Shown here: one piece after another, positions 49,624 through 57,994 of the stretch | Layout of the letters: each line of letters opens with the position of its first letter | How positions within the stretch are numbered: the stretch's first letter is position 1 | Assembly (NCBI GenBank): GCA_965263105.1 | Contig: CBDHGL010000003.1 | Location: 2,542,001-2,606,000, forward strand | Direction: 5' to 3' | Origin: JBCCTX01 sp965263105 | GTDB lineage: Bacteria; Bacteroidota; Bacteroidia; J057 | DNA length: 64,000 nucleotides | Notes under the pieces: model-generated | The model's database searches: none | Seen by the model: only the letters and a program-made list of their open reading frames with translations | Told to the model about the DNA's origin: nothing | Translations under genes and position numbers: made by a program

Positions 49624-50505
49624 TTAACCCTCTTCCGCTCTCCCAAAGCCCACCGTATTCCGATAGGTTTGAGGGGAAATATCCGTATGGATTTTAAAAA
49701 ACCTACTGAAATAGTGTTCGTCCTGGTACCCCAATTCCCAGGCTATTTCTTTGATGGGTTTGCTACTCATGTACAATTCTCGTTTGGCCTCAATAATGAT
49801 TCTTTCGGTGATAAGCGCAGTTGGAGTCTTATGGAAATGCTGCTTGACCAACCTGGAAAAAGCGCTAGCAGATATATTCAGTAGATTGGCATACTCACTG
49901 GGAGAGTGTTTGGACTTATAGTTTTGCTCCAACAAAGCCTTCAATTTTTCCAACTTATACGGGGTTTGGCTTTTTGTAATTTGCTGGAGTGCTGAATTCT
50001 GGGAAAGCTTACATCGAGATAAAGTAACCAGGAGTATTTTTAAATGGGGTATGACGAGCTCATAATTGTTGCTTTGCTCAGTACTTAATTCGTTTTCCAA
50101 TTGGTCAATGAGAGAAGAAAGGCCCTTGCTAGCTTGGGCATCAAGTTCCAAAATGGGGGCCTCATAAATATTATTGAACAAGACAGAATGGCAATTGGTT
50201 TCTTGGGGATTCCGATGGATGCAATAGAAATCCGAGTGAAATTGAATGGCGCAGCCGAGTATGTTTTTGTCCGTTGAAATCATAAAAGGCTGATAAGGAG
50301 CAAAGGCTAGTACATTCCCTTTTTCAAATAGATGCTCTGAAAAATCCACTTTCAACAAACCTTCGCCTTCCTTGATCCAAAGGAGGGAGTAATAATTATT
50401 CCTTTGTAAATGATCAAAACGGTCATTGTTTTCAAAAGGAAATAACTTAAAGGCCAAATTCCCTGTCTGCTTGTTGATAAGTGTATAGGTTTTTTGGGGG
50501 CTCAT
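49624..50505 (-). CDS. AraC-family transcriptional regulator
   Basis: A 293-residue regulator with an N-terminal cupin-type sensing domain (about 20-110, LLWIKEGEGLLKVDFSEH) and a C-terminal double HTH (about 190-285): YANLLNISASAFSRLVKQHF and IKEIAWELGYQDEHYFSRFF, then HTDISPQTYRN. The target is unknown; the adjacent gene on its upstream side was apparently lost or is the sRNA region. Convergent with the thioesterase. Confidence 0.9.
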   Translation of the reverse strand: MSPQKTYTLINKQTGNLAFKLFPFENNDRFDHLQRNNYYSLLWIKEGEGLLKVDFSEHLFEKGNVLAFAPYQPFMISTDKNILGCAIQFHSDFYCIHRNPQETNCHSVLFNNIYEAPILELDAQASKGLSSLIDQLENELSTEQSNNYELVIPHLKILLVTLSRCKLSQNSALQQITKSQTPYKLEKLKALLEQNYKSKHSPSEYANLLNISASAFSRLVKQHFHKTPTALITERIIIEAKRELYMSSKPIKEIAWELGYQDEHYFSRFFKIHTDISPQTYRNTVGFGRAEEG

Positions 50506-50791
50506 TAATTGACTTTCTTTTTAGGTAAGCATTTAGCACTGCTTATTCCACAGAATTATTTTTAGACCAAAAATTGAATCTATACTTTGGTTTTATGAGG
50601 TGAAGAATGGTCCAAAATTAGGCTCAAAGATGACGGTATGGAATGGAGAATTTAGGCAAGTTCATAGAGAATTTTTCCAATTACGTTCATGTGTCATTTA
50701 TTCCCATTCATCAGAGATTAGGCAACAGAAGAACAAAAAACCTAATCCCTTTGCCTGAAGAGTAAATTGAAAGTGAAAGTTGGGAAAAAAA

Positions 50792-50849
50792 ATGGAAAAG
50801 TCCCGACCGGGGAGATCGAGACTTATGTAGTAGTTTCTAGCTGCACGTT
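50792..50849 (-). ncRNA. Putative small RNA, copy A
   Basis: On the minus strand: a -7-like TATATTTA (50863-50856), a conserved block TCACAACGTGCAGCTA (50853-50838), a variable middle, and a hairpin AAGTCTCGATC / GGTCGGGACTT with loop TCCCC (50824-50798), followed by TTCC and eight T. It aligns without gaps to copy B. The expected transcript is about 55-60 nt. Ends are inferred from the box and terminator. Confidence 0.6.
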
Positions 50850-51157
50850 GTGAAATAAATATAGGGCTAAGCCAATTGGGTCGGATTAATCCTTAGACCA
50901 ATTAGCCCTGGCTTTCGCCCAATACGTATTTTTTCTCGACGAAAAGCCAATATTTTATTTCCGGATTCGTATTACAGCCATACAATTTTCATCACCTAAT
51001 AACAGACCACATGTAAGGCTGTTTCAGTAGACGAATCTGTCTTTGACTTACCCAACTTACCCAGGATGGTGATGCCGGAGTAGGGGAGACAAATTGGTTA
51101 GGTAGTCCATGGTCCATAGTTTAGGGTTTTAGGGGGCCGTAGTAAGTGGTCCATAGT

Positions 51158-51442
51158 ACTCTGTCAGGAAAGTTTTTAAACTTCTTTACTTTGATATTCA
51201 GACGAATAAAGTTCATTCTTTTTTTCATGTTCTTTTTTATTCAGGTCTCTGCTTATTTTCAGTGGTCTTCATGAGCCCTTCGGGGTTTAGTCGTTAAAAT
51301 AGAACCAAAAAAACTTGCACGAATAAACCTTTCGTTCCCCTCTTAGGGGATTCTCAAGGGGTATCCCCACATTCGTGCACCCCAGCGCGCTCTAATAAGA
51401 TTTTCATATTTTTTATCAGTCCACATACTTTTCTGACAAAGT
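51158..51442. mobile_element. MITE-like inverted-repeat element
   Basis: Terminal inverted repeats ACTCTGTCAGGAAAGT (51158-51173) and ACTTTTCTGACAAAGT (51427-51442) match at 14 of 16 positions. ATAGT flanks the left end and occurs one base beyond the right end, a possible target duplication. The 285-bp interior has no transposase; it holds GAGCCCTTCGGGGTTT (51273-51288) and a 9-bp inverted pair TGCACGAAT / ATTCGTGCA (51316-51324, 51371-51379). Confidence 0.6.
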
Positions 51443-51535
51443 AATAGTCAGTAGCTTGAGTGGTAAAAAAAATTTAAAATATGAAACCCACTTGTTGTCC
51501 ATCAACGTACGCCTTTAGACCACCGACTACCGACC

Positions 51536-51594
51536 AAAAAAAGCACTAGTCGGGGAGACTAGCGCTTTAACCTTAGTAATTAGCTGCACATCGT
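51536..51594 (-). ncRNA. Putative small RNA, copy B
   Basis: On the minus strand: an exact -7 box TACCTTTG (51607-51600), then TCACGATGTGCAGCTA (51597-51582), a variable stretch, and a strong terminator hairpin AAAGCGCTAGTC / GACTAGTGCTTT with loop TCCCC (51569-51541) running into eight T (51543-51536). Promoter, short body and terminator fit within about 70 bp. The 5' block and the C-rich loop are shared with copy A. Confidence 0.7.
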
Positions 51595-51745
51595 GATACA
51601 AAGGTAGGCGATAAAGCGCTAGATATTGTGTAATTTTGAATATAAAATGTTCATTTATTAAAAAAGAACACCTTTTGAAGGATAATACCCCTTAGTTTTT
51701 CTTTTCTATTTCAATTTTACCCCTAAATTCATAGAAAAATTTCCC

Positions 51746-52192
51746 ATGGCACTAGAAACTCTCAAGGCACTTTACGAGCGAGACCTAAAGCGGCTCAAAG
51801 AGCAAATCTCTCTGTACCAAAGCGAGGAACGCCTTTGGCATATGGAGCAAGGCATAGCTAATTCTGGAGGAAATCTTTGCTTGCATTTGATCGGTAACCT
51901 CAATCATTTCATTGGGAAAGGTTTGGGGAATACGGGCTATGTCCGAGACCGTGAGTTTGAGTTTGCTGGAAAAGGGGTTCCCAAGGAAGAATTAATTAAG
52001 CAAGTAGAAGAGACCCTTGAGGTAGTATTGAATACGCTTGGCCAATTAGATGAGAAAGAGTTAGCCAAGGACTTTCCTATTCAATTATTTGGGAAAACCA
52101 ATTCTACGGAATTTATCCTTATCCACCTGGCGGCCCACCTGACTTACCACCTCGGGCAGATCAATTATCACAGAAGGTTGTTGGATGGATAA
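51746..52192 (+). CDS. DinB/DUF1572-family protein
   Basis: A 148-residue four-helix-bundle protein of the DinB/YfiT superfamily. The three putative metal His lie in LCLHLIGNLNHF (helix 2) and AAHLTYHLGQINYH (helix 4). KALYERDLKRLKEQI is helix 1. Such proteins may act as thiol transferases in stress response; the substrate is unknown. Confidence 0.84.
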   Translation: MALETLKALYERDLKRLKEQISLYQSEERLWHMEQGIANSGGNLCLHLIGNLNHFIGKGLGNTGYVRDREFEFAGKGVPKEELIKQVEETLEVVLNTLGQLDEKELAKDFPIQLFGKTNSTEFILIHLAAHLTYHLGQINYHRRLLDG

Positions 52193-52299
52193 ATAGGTGA
52201 ATAGTTCACTGTCGACAGTCGAAGAAGTGAGAGGAGTGAGTGGAAAGAGGAGCGTTTTTCCTTTATTCGCGAATAGCTGACAATTAAACATCCACTGAA

Positions 52300-52752
52300 A
52301 TGATTCTTTCTCCCGAAATCAAACATTATATCGACAAGAGCGTCTTGTGTTGGCTAGCTACTTGTTCTCAAGACGGGGTTCCTAATGTATCTCCTAAAGA
52401 AGCATTTACCTACTTTGGAGAGGACCAAGTCCTCATTGCGAATATAGCCTCTCCTCAAAGCGTCAAGAATATCCAGGAAAACCCACAAGTGTGTGTGAGT
52501 TTCGTGGATGTTTGGGTTCAGAAAGGCTATAAGCTCAAGGGAAAGGCAGAAATGGTCCATAATAAAGACCTCAGGTTTTCCGAAATGAAAGCAGCCTTAC
52601 TTCCTCTCATCGGGGAGAAATTTCCATTTTCCCTCATTATATCTATCCAAGTGGAAGCATCCTTTCCGATCATGGCTCCCAGTTATCGGCTATTTCCCGA
52701 AACCACAGAAGAAGAACAGATTGCTTCCTCCCGAACAGCTTATGGCCTCTAA
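52300..52752 (+). CDS. Pyridoxamine 5'-phosphate oxidase-like FMN-binding protein
   Basis: A 150-residue split-barrel protein: LCWLATCSQDGVPNVSPKEA, VLIANIASPQSVKNIQENPQ, VCVSFVDVWVQKGYKLKGKA. This is the family related to PdxH that binds FMN (or F420 or heme in relatives) and is often linked to redox or stress functions. It is too small and lacks the C-terminal PdxH part, so it is not a true vitamin B6 oxidase. Confidence 0.85.
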   Translation: MILSPEIKHYIDKSVLCWLATCSQDGVPNVSPKEAFTYFGEDQVLIANIASPQSVKNIQENPQVCVSFVDVWVQKGYKLKGKAEMVHNKDLRFSEMKAALLPLIGEKFPFSLIISIQVEASFPIMAPSYRLFPETTEEEQIASSRTAYGL

Positions 52753-52806
52753 GCTTTATTCTCCTTATATTGAAGGAGAAACCCATTCCAACCTAACCCC
52801 CAATAC

Positions 52807-54807
52807 ATGAAATTGTATCAACTATCCTCCCTTTTTATCCCACTTTTGCTGGTCCAATGTATCAGCCCACAGCCTAATCCAAGCGTCGCTGTCCTTCAAG
52901 CAAGCTTGACTAACATAGGAGATAATAATGGCGATCGGCACCCTATGGATGCCTTGAGTATGGAAGAAATTCAGTCTGCCAAGGCCTTATTGAAAAAGGC
53001 AGGCTATGTCGATTCAACCACACGTTTTTCCATCATTCATTTGAAGGAGGCTCCTAAGGCCGAAGTCTTGGCCTGGAAAAATGGAGATCCGATAGGTAGA
53101 AAGGCATTTTCCATCTTGAAACAAGGCAAGCAAGTGTATGAAGCTGTGGTAGACCTGACTGGGGAGAAGATCGTAAGTTGGGAAGAGAAAAAGGAGGTTC
53201 AGCCTGCCTTTTTATTTGAAGAATACGCCTTTGCGGCGGAGGCCTGTAGAAAGCATCCCGATTTCCAAAAGGCGATGAGGGCCCGTGGCTATGAAAGCTT
53301 TGACAAAATAGATGCTCAGCCCCTTTCTCCAGGCTATTTCAATATACCTGAAGAAGAAGGCCTTCGTTTGTTAAAGGCTTCCTTTATGGATTTAGAAGGA
53401 ATCGTAAACCACCAGTTTGGTCGCCCTATCGAAGGCGTTTATGCTATTATTGACCTGGACAATCGAGTGGTCCGTGAGATTATCGATACGGGAATTATCC
53501 CCGTCAGTGAAAGCAATCATGCCTACGATGAAGAATCGGTGGGAGGCGATCGTGCCCAACTGGAAAAGGTTGATTTAGAAGCCCCCAAAGGCAACATTAT
53601 TCAGAAGGGGAGTATGTTCGAATGGGATTTGTGGAAGTTTCACTTTCGGATTGACCATCGGGTGGGTCCGATTATTTCTCTGGCGAGTTTCGCCGATCGC
53701 TCCGTGGTCTACCAGATGTCTGTCAATGAGATGTTTGTCCCCTATATGGATCCTAGCATTGGCTGGTATTACCGTTCCTATATGGATATCGGGGAGTATG
53801 GCTTTGGAATCATGGGCACAAAACTGGCTTTGGGTAAGGACTGCCCTAGTTATGCCAAAATGCTTACAGGAATCTTTACCGAAGACATGGGAAATCCCTT
53901 TCCCGCGGAGAATATTGCCGCTATTTTTGAGCGCAATACGGGCAAACCCCTTTGGCGACACGCCGAGGTGCTCAACGGTACCCATGAGAGTCGACCATCC
54001 GTAGAATTGGTTGTACGAATGATACCCACCATAGGTAACTACGACTATTTGGTAGATTTTGTCTTTACCCAAAATGGAGAAATCAAGGTTGAAGTGGGAG
54101 CTACCGGGATCGATGCCGTCAAAGGAGTAAAAACCCAACACATGAGCGATGCCACGGCTGCTGAGGACACCCGTTATGGAGAATTGGTCGCTGAGAATTT
54201 GGTGGCTGTCTATCATGATCACTTTTTGTCCTTCCGGGTAGATATCGATGTGGATGGGCAACAAAATACCTTTGTCAAAGATCACTTAGTAGGACGCAAG
54301 TTCACAGAGGATACCCGCAGATTGAGCGGATGGCGGGTCGAGCCAGAGTCTATTACCCAAGAAGGCGGTATAGACATGGGCCATGATGCCTATTGGCGCA
54401 TCATTAATCCCAATAAGACCAATGCTTTGGGTAATCCGGTGAGTTACCACTTGCGTCCCGGTATGACCCACCTCTCCTTGATGGACCCCCAGGATTATCC
54501 TCAGCGTAGGGCTTCCTTTTCGGCCAAACCCCTGTGGTTAACTGCCTATGATGGCAGTGAGTTTTATCCTGCTGGAACCTATCCCAACGCCAGTAAAGGA
54601 GGGGATGGCATTCCCCAGTTTATTGCAGATAAAGAAGGCATTGAAAATGAGGACCTGGTCCTATGGTATACCCTAGGTTTCCACCACCTTACGATTGCAG
54701 AAGATTGGCCGGTGTTACCGACTATGTATCATAGTTTTACCCTAAGGCCCTTTAACTTCTTTGACCGAAATCCGGCGCTGGATGTGAAGCAGGACTTTGC
54801 GCAGTAG
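52807..54807 (+). CDS. tynA: Copper-containing primary amine oxidase
   Basis: A 666-residue exported enzyme with a lipoprotein-like signal (LFIPLLLVQC). It oxidises primary amines to aldehydes with release of ammonia and hydrogen peroxide. Y412 in TIGNYDYLVDF is the residue converted to topaquinone. H470 and H472 in VYHDHFLSFRVD and probably H642 in TMYHSFTLRPFNFFDRN bind copper. The base Asp lies in RSYMDIGEYGFG. N2/N3-like domains precede the catalytic beta-sandwich. The class III transaminase downstream suggests a shared amine-degradation role. Confidence 0.93.
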   Translation: MKLYQLSSLFIPLLLVQCISPQPNPSVAVLQASLTNIGDNNGDRHPMDALSMEEIQSAKALLKKAGYVDSTTRFSIIHLKEAPKAEVLAWKNGDPIGRKAFSILKQGKQVYEAVVDLTGEKIVSWEEKKEVQPAFLFEEYAFAAEACRKHPDFQKAMRARGYESFDKIDAQPLSPGYFNIPEEEGLRLLKASFMDLEGIVNHQFGRPIEGVYAIIDLDNRVVREIIDTGIIPVSESNHAYDEESVGGDRAQLEKVDLEAPKGNIIQKGSMFEWDLWKFHFRIDHRVGPIISLASFADRSVVYQMSVNEMFVPYMDPSIGWYYRSYMDIGEYGFGIMGTKLALGKDCPSYAKMLTGIFTEDMGNPFPAENIAAIFERNTGKPLWRHAEVLNGTHESRPSVELVVRMIPTIGNYDYLVDFVFTQNGEIKVEVGATGIDAVKGVKTQHMSDATAAEDTRYGELVAENLVAVYHDHFLSFRVDIDVDGQQNTFVKDHLVGRKFTEDTRRLSGWRVEPESITQEGGIDMGHDAYWRIINPNKTNALGNPVSYHLRPGMTHLSLMDPQDYPQRRASFSAKPLWLTAYDGSEFYPAGTYPNASKGGDGIPQFIADKEGIENEDLVLWYTLGFHHLTIAEDWPVLPTMYHSFTLRPFNFFDRNPALDVKQDFAQ

Positions 54808-54840
54808 AATCAGATTCTCCAATTTTCCCTTTTATTTTTT

Positions 54841-54948
54841 TACCGCAGAGTTCCCAGAGTTTTGGTAAAGAGAGGCGCAAAGTAATAGATTTACCCAGTA
54901 AATCTAGCTCTGCGCTACTCCTTCTCCACTCCCAGCCCTCTGTGGTTA
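54841..54948. repeat. CGCAGAG-type repeat folding as a long hairpin
   Basis: TACCGCAGAG (54841-54850) pairs imperfectly with CTCTGTGGTTA (54938-54948). Inside, a perfect 9-bp stem TAGATTTAC / GTAAATCTA (54886-54906) has loop CCA, and GCGCA / TGCGC pairs flank it. It sits between the amine oxidase and transaminase genes and could attenuate or end transcription. Confidence 0.6.
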
Positions 54949-54966
54949 AACAAAATAGCAAAAATT

Positions 54967-56334
54967 GTGATGCACAATCATCCCCCTTCAGGAGCAAGCT
55001 CCCAAGACCTCAAAGCCTGGAATGCCCAGGATCAATGGCACCCGATGGGCCATCCCAATGATTCCCTAAAAAATCCTCCCTTGATCATTGCCAAGGGAGA
55101 GGGCGTATATGTCGAAGACCTGGATGGCAAACGATATGTCGATGGAGTAGGGGGCTTATGGAATATGAATTGTGGCTATGGAAGAACCGAAATCAAGGAG
55201 GCCATTAGCCAGCAGTTGGATGAACTCGTGTACTATTCGGGATTCTCTGGAACGGCTAATCCCCGATCGATAGAATTGGCTCACAAGCTGATCGAAATGA
55301 CTCAGGAAGAGGGGATGAAGCGGGTATTCTTCAGCGCAGGGGGATCGGATGCAGTAGAAACGGCCCTGCGTTTGGCAAGACAGTATTGGAAGTTGCTGGG
55401 CTTCAAAGACCGTTATAAGTTTATCTCCCTTAAATTGGGTTACCACGGCACCCACTTTGGGGCCGCTTCGGTCAATGGGAATCCCCGCATCCGAAGGGCT
55501 TATGAGCCCCTTCTTCCCGGTTGTTTTCACCTAGAGGCTCCTTGGCTTTATCGCAATCCCTTTACAGAAGATGATCCCGAACTTTTAGGCCGAAAGTGTG
55601 CCGAGATGCTGGATCGAATGATTCAGTTTCAAGGCCCAGACACCGTAGCAGCCTTTATCATGGAGCCGGTTATGGGGGCTGGCGGAGTCATCGTTCCCCC
55701 TGATAATTTTATGCCGCTGTGCAGAGCGGTATGCGACAAACATGGAGTTTTGCTGATAGCAGACGAGGTGATTTGCGGCTTTGGCCGTACGGGATCCATG
55801 TTTGGCTCCAGGGCCTGGGGAGTGCAACCGGATATTATGACCTTGGCGAAGGGAATTTCTTCTGGCTATATTCCCCTAGGAGCTACCCTCTTCAACGAGC
55901 GCATTGACAAGGCCTTCCAAGATAATGGCGATTCCCTTGGGAATATCGCCCACGGCTATACCTATACCGGCCATCCCGTAGCCTGTGCAGCGGGCTTAGC
56001 CGCCATAGATATAGCTGTTCGGGAGGACCTGCCCGGAAATGCCAAAAAAATGGGAGCCTATATGCTCGATCGGCTGAAAGAGTTATTGCCTCGTTTTCAG
56101 CACGTGGGAGATGTGCGCGGTAAAGGGCTCATGATGGCCATAGAATTTGTCAAAGACAAGGAGACAAAGGAGCCGGTGGATAACTCCTTTGTGCCGGCTT
56201 TGTACCAAAGAATTTTATCCCATGGAGCCTTGGTGAGGCCTTCCGGGAACAAAATCATGATTTCCCCTCCTTTGATTATCCAGCAGAGAGAAGCGGATGT
56301 GATTCTGGATGCGATAGAGAAAGGGGTGAGTTAA
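54967..56334 (+). CDS. Class III aminotransferase (omega-amino acid:pyruvate type)
   Basis: A 455-residue fold-type I PLP enzyme. KGEGVYVEDLDGKRYVDGVG opens the domain, FFSAGGSDAVETALRLARQY binds the PLP phosphate, LLIADEVICGFGRTGSMFGS carries the Asp for the pyridine nitrogen, and the Schiff-base Lys lies in MTLAKGISSGYIPLG. Relatives transaminate beta-alanine, GABA or diamines with pyruvate or 2-oxoglutarate. Pairing with the amine oxidase suggests amine catabolism. The stop codon is shared with the start of the flanking repeat. Confidence 0.9.
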   Translation: MMHNHPPSGASSQDLKAWNAQDQWHPMGHPNDSLKNPPLIIAKGEGVYVEDLDGKRYVDGVGGLWNMNCGYGRTEIKEAISQQLDELVYYSGFSGTANPRSIELAHKLIEMTQEEGMKRVFFSAGGSDAVETALRLARQYWKLLGFKDRYKFISLKLGYHGTHFGAASVNGNPRIRRAYEPLLPGCFHLEAPWLYRNPFTEDDPELLGRKCAEMLDRMIQFQGPDTVAAFIMEPVMGAGGVIVPPDNFMPLCRAVCDKHGVLLIADEVICGFGRTGSMFGSRAWGVQPDIMTLAKGISSGYIPLGATLFNERIDKAFQDNGDSLGNIAHGYTYTGHPVACAAGLAAIDIAVREDLPGNAKKMGAYMLDRLKELLPRFQHVGDVRGKGLMMAIEFVKDKETKEPVDNSFVPALYQRILSHGALVRPSGNKIMISPPLIIQQREADVILDAIEKGVS

Positions 56335-56516
56335 ACCCTTTTGGACGCCCAAAAGCGTAGGGAAAAAATGATTTAAACCCTTTTTTACGCAAAAAAGAGT
56401 AGGAAAAAACCGCCAACATACCAGATCCGAAAAAACCGCCAACATACCAGACGCGCCTCCCCGAAGCGCCGTATGTTGGAGGCCAGCCCGAGAAACTTCA
56501 TCTGGGATTTTCGAGA
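56331..56516 (+). repeat. Direct repeat, left copy, flanking the Rpn nuclease gene
   Basis: It holds two tandem sub-blocks. AAACCCTTTTGGACGCCCAA (56333-56352) forms CTTTTGG-ACGC-CCAAAAG (56338-56355), and the second sub-block forms CTTTTTT-ACGC-AAAAAAG (56380-56397), so the stem is kept by paired changes. CCAACATAC (56413-56421 and 56439-56447) pairs with GTATGTTGG (56471-56479). The tail GAGAAACTTCATCTGGGATT ends the block. The right copy is at 57701-57830 in the same orientation. Confidence 0.85.
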
Positions 56517-56537
56517 GGACTAGCAATAGAAAAATCG

Positions 56538-57491
56538 CTATTTCTCCAACCCCAATTCTACCATCCGTAGTTCAACTTCTTTTGTGCTAAGGCGGAGTAA
56601 CTTGGCTATAAGTTCCATGCTGAGGCCGTTCTCAAAACCTTCTGTAATTACCTGATTCTGTTGAGCCTTTTTTGCTATTTCTATCCCTCTCTTTTCCCCT
56701 CTCTTTTCTCCTTCTTTGATGAATTCTTCATATATAGTCATAACGCGTTTGTTAATGTTAGAAGGCAGTTGCCCTACTAAGTTAATAAAAATCTCTCTTT
56801 CAATTCCCCCTACCCCGCATATATATACGGAGTAGGATTTGATCAGTTCGGTGTATTGATTGGGTTCAGAGTAGGGCTCTAAACTTGAAAAAATCTTGAG
56901 AAAGAACGACTTGATATCTTTCTGATATCGGGTGTGCTTGAGTAGCAGCAGAGCCTGATGTAATATCCCTAGGGGTTTTTCGCTCAGTTCTTCATCCGAA
57001 AAGGTACCCAGATCGGTGAGTAAATAGTCAAAACTGGGAAAGAAGGCTTTGAGTACAGGATCCATTTCAGAGAAGTAGCTTTCAAAGCGCTTATGGTGCC
57101 ATGTATCCGCTCCATGGTAAATGATCATGGGGATAATGGGTTTTAGCTTTAAGCTTCCCCCCTTTTTCCCTTGGACGATCATTTGAAACCAGGCCTCTAC
57201 CAGATACCTTAGAATCTGCAGATGTGGATAGGGAGGTACATAGGATTTGTGCTCAAATAGCAGGCATAACTCGATCTCTCCTTTTCCAAATTTGGCGCTA
57301 TAGACGATATCGGAATAAAATTCCTTCAGGGAAGGGGTGATATAAGAATTAGGTTGTAGGCTGAGAGAGTTTGTATCTATTTTTTCTTGAATCTGTTTGG
57401 GGAGAAAATTGTTAATGAAGTCTATAACCAACTCCTTTTCAGAAAAGGCGACTTTGAAGAGCTTGTCGTGGAGGTTATTGGGAGAGGACAT
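56538..57491 (-). CDS. Rpn family recombination-promoting nuclease / PD-(D/E)XK transposase-like protein
   Basis: About 317 residues from the ATG at 57491. A longer reading from 57650 begins MSSLQDLYDP, which is only the translated dispersed repeat AGTCCTGAAGGGACGACAT, so it is rejected. Family features: NLHDKLFKVAFSEKELVIDF at the N-terminus, the nuclease core SDIVYSAKFGKGEIELCLLF and EHKSYVPPYPHLQILRYLV with Asp, Glu and Lys in the expected PD-(D/E)XK order. A charged helix EFIKEGEKRGEKRGIEIAKK and an HTH-like end (MELIAKLLRLSTKEVELRMV) follow. Flanked by direct repeats, it resembles a mobile cassette. Confidence 0.85.
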   Translation of the reverse strand: MSSPNNLHDKLFKVAFSEKELVIDFINNFLPKQIQEKIDTNSLSLQPNSYITPSLKEFYSDIVYSAKFGKGEIELCLLFEHKSYVPPYPHLQILRYLVEAWFQMIVQGKKGGSLKLKPIIPMIIYHGADTWHHKRFESYFSEMDPVLKAFFPSFDYLLTDLGTFSDEELSEKPLGILHQALLLLKHTRYQKDIKSFFLKIFSSLEPYSEPNQYTELIKSYSVYICGVGGIEREIFINLVGQLPSNINKRVMTIYEEFIKEGEKRGEKRGIEIAKKAQQNQVITEGFENGLSMELIAKLLRLSTKEVELRMVELGLEK

Positions 57492-57631
57492 AGCTAGGGC
57501 CAAGAGGTCTGATTTATTCCCAGTGAAAATACTAAAAAATAACGCAAATGGCAAAAATAATAGCTTTTGTGCCATTATATTTGGTATAAGGTGATTTGGT
57601 ATATTAAGCCCTCTCCGAAGGGGATCATATA

Positions 57632-57691
57632 AGTCCTGAAGGGACGACATAAAATTAGCGAGGGGTGTTGGTCTAGGTCATAAACCCCTCT
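57632..57691 (+). repeat. CCTGAAGGGACGACAT dispersed repeat, copy 1
   Basis: AGTCCTGAAGGGACGACAT, then AGCGAGGGGTGTTGG and CATAAACCCCTCT; the AGGGG and CCCCT parts form a hairpin. A near-identical copy lies at 57908-57967. This sequence type is widespread in Bacteroidetes intergenic DNA. Confidence 0.8.
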
Positions 57692-57700
57692 ATTGGATTT

Positions 57701-57830
57701 AATTTAAACCCTTTTGGACGCCCAAAAGAGTAGGAAAAAGCGCCAACATACTAGATCCGCCGCACGCGCCTCCCCGAAACGCCGTATGTTGGAGGCCAGC
57801 CCCGAGAAACTTCATCTGGGATTTTCGAAA
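57701..57830 (+). repeat. Direct repeat, right copy, flanking the Rpn nuclease gene
   Basis: It shares with 56331-56516 the hairpin CTTTTGGACGCCCAAAAG (57711-57728), GCCAACATAC, GCGCCTCCCCGAAACGCC and GTATGTTGGAGGCCAGC, ending GAAACTTCATCTGGGATTTT. It has one sub-block where the left copy has two. Confidence 0.85.
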
Positions 57831-57907
57831 GCAGAGGTGCTTGAAATTAATTTTCAAGCCTTCCTCTCTCCTTCTGGGCTCTCTCCTCTCCCCTCAAAGG
57901 ATTTAGG

Positions 57908-57967
57908 AGTCCTGAAGGGACGACATAACATCAGCGAGGGGTGTTGGCCACGGCCATAAACCCCTCT
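57908..57967 (+). repeat. CCTGAAGGGACGACAT dispersed repeat, copy 2
   Basis: Same family and orientation as 57632-57691, with GAGGGGTGTTGGCC / GGCCATAAACCCCTC forming a stronger stem. The order of repeats around the Rpn gene is: left direct repeat, gene, copy 1, right direct repeat, copy 2. Confidence 0.8.
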
Positions 57968-57994
57968 ACCATTGGGCCATAGTCCTTCTACCCA

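Larger units (their letters stand above)
50506..51745. other. 1.2-kb gene-free stretch with two putative sRNAs and a MITE-like element
   Basis: No protein gene is supported on either strand. It contains sRNA copy A (about 50792-50849), sRNA copy B (about 51536-51594) and an inverted-repeat element (51158-51442), listed separately. Bases 50862-50913 also hold an imperfect inverted repeat (GGGCTAA ... TTAGCCC type) just upstream of copy A. Bases 51099-51157 carry GTCCATGGTCCATAG words of the dispersed family. 50506-50787 shows nothing recognisable. Confidence 0.65.

Noticed and set aside
53575..54285. 236-codon minus-strand frame inside the amine oxidase gene
   Set aside because: Antisense to the topaquinone and copper-binding region, which is clearly coding.
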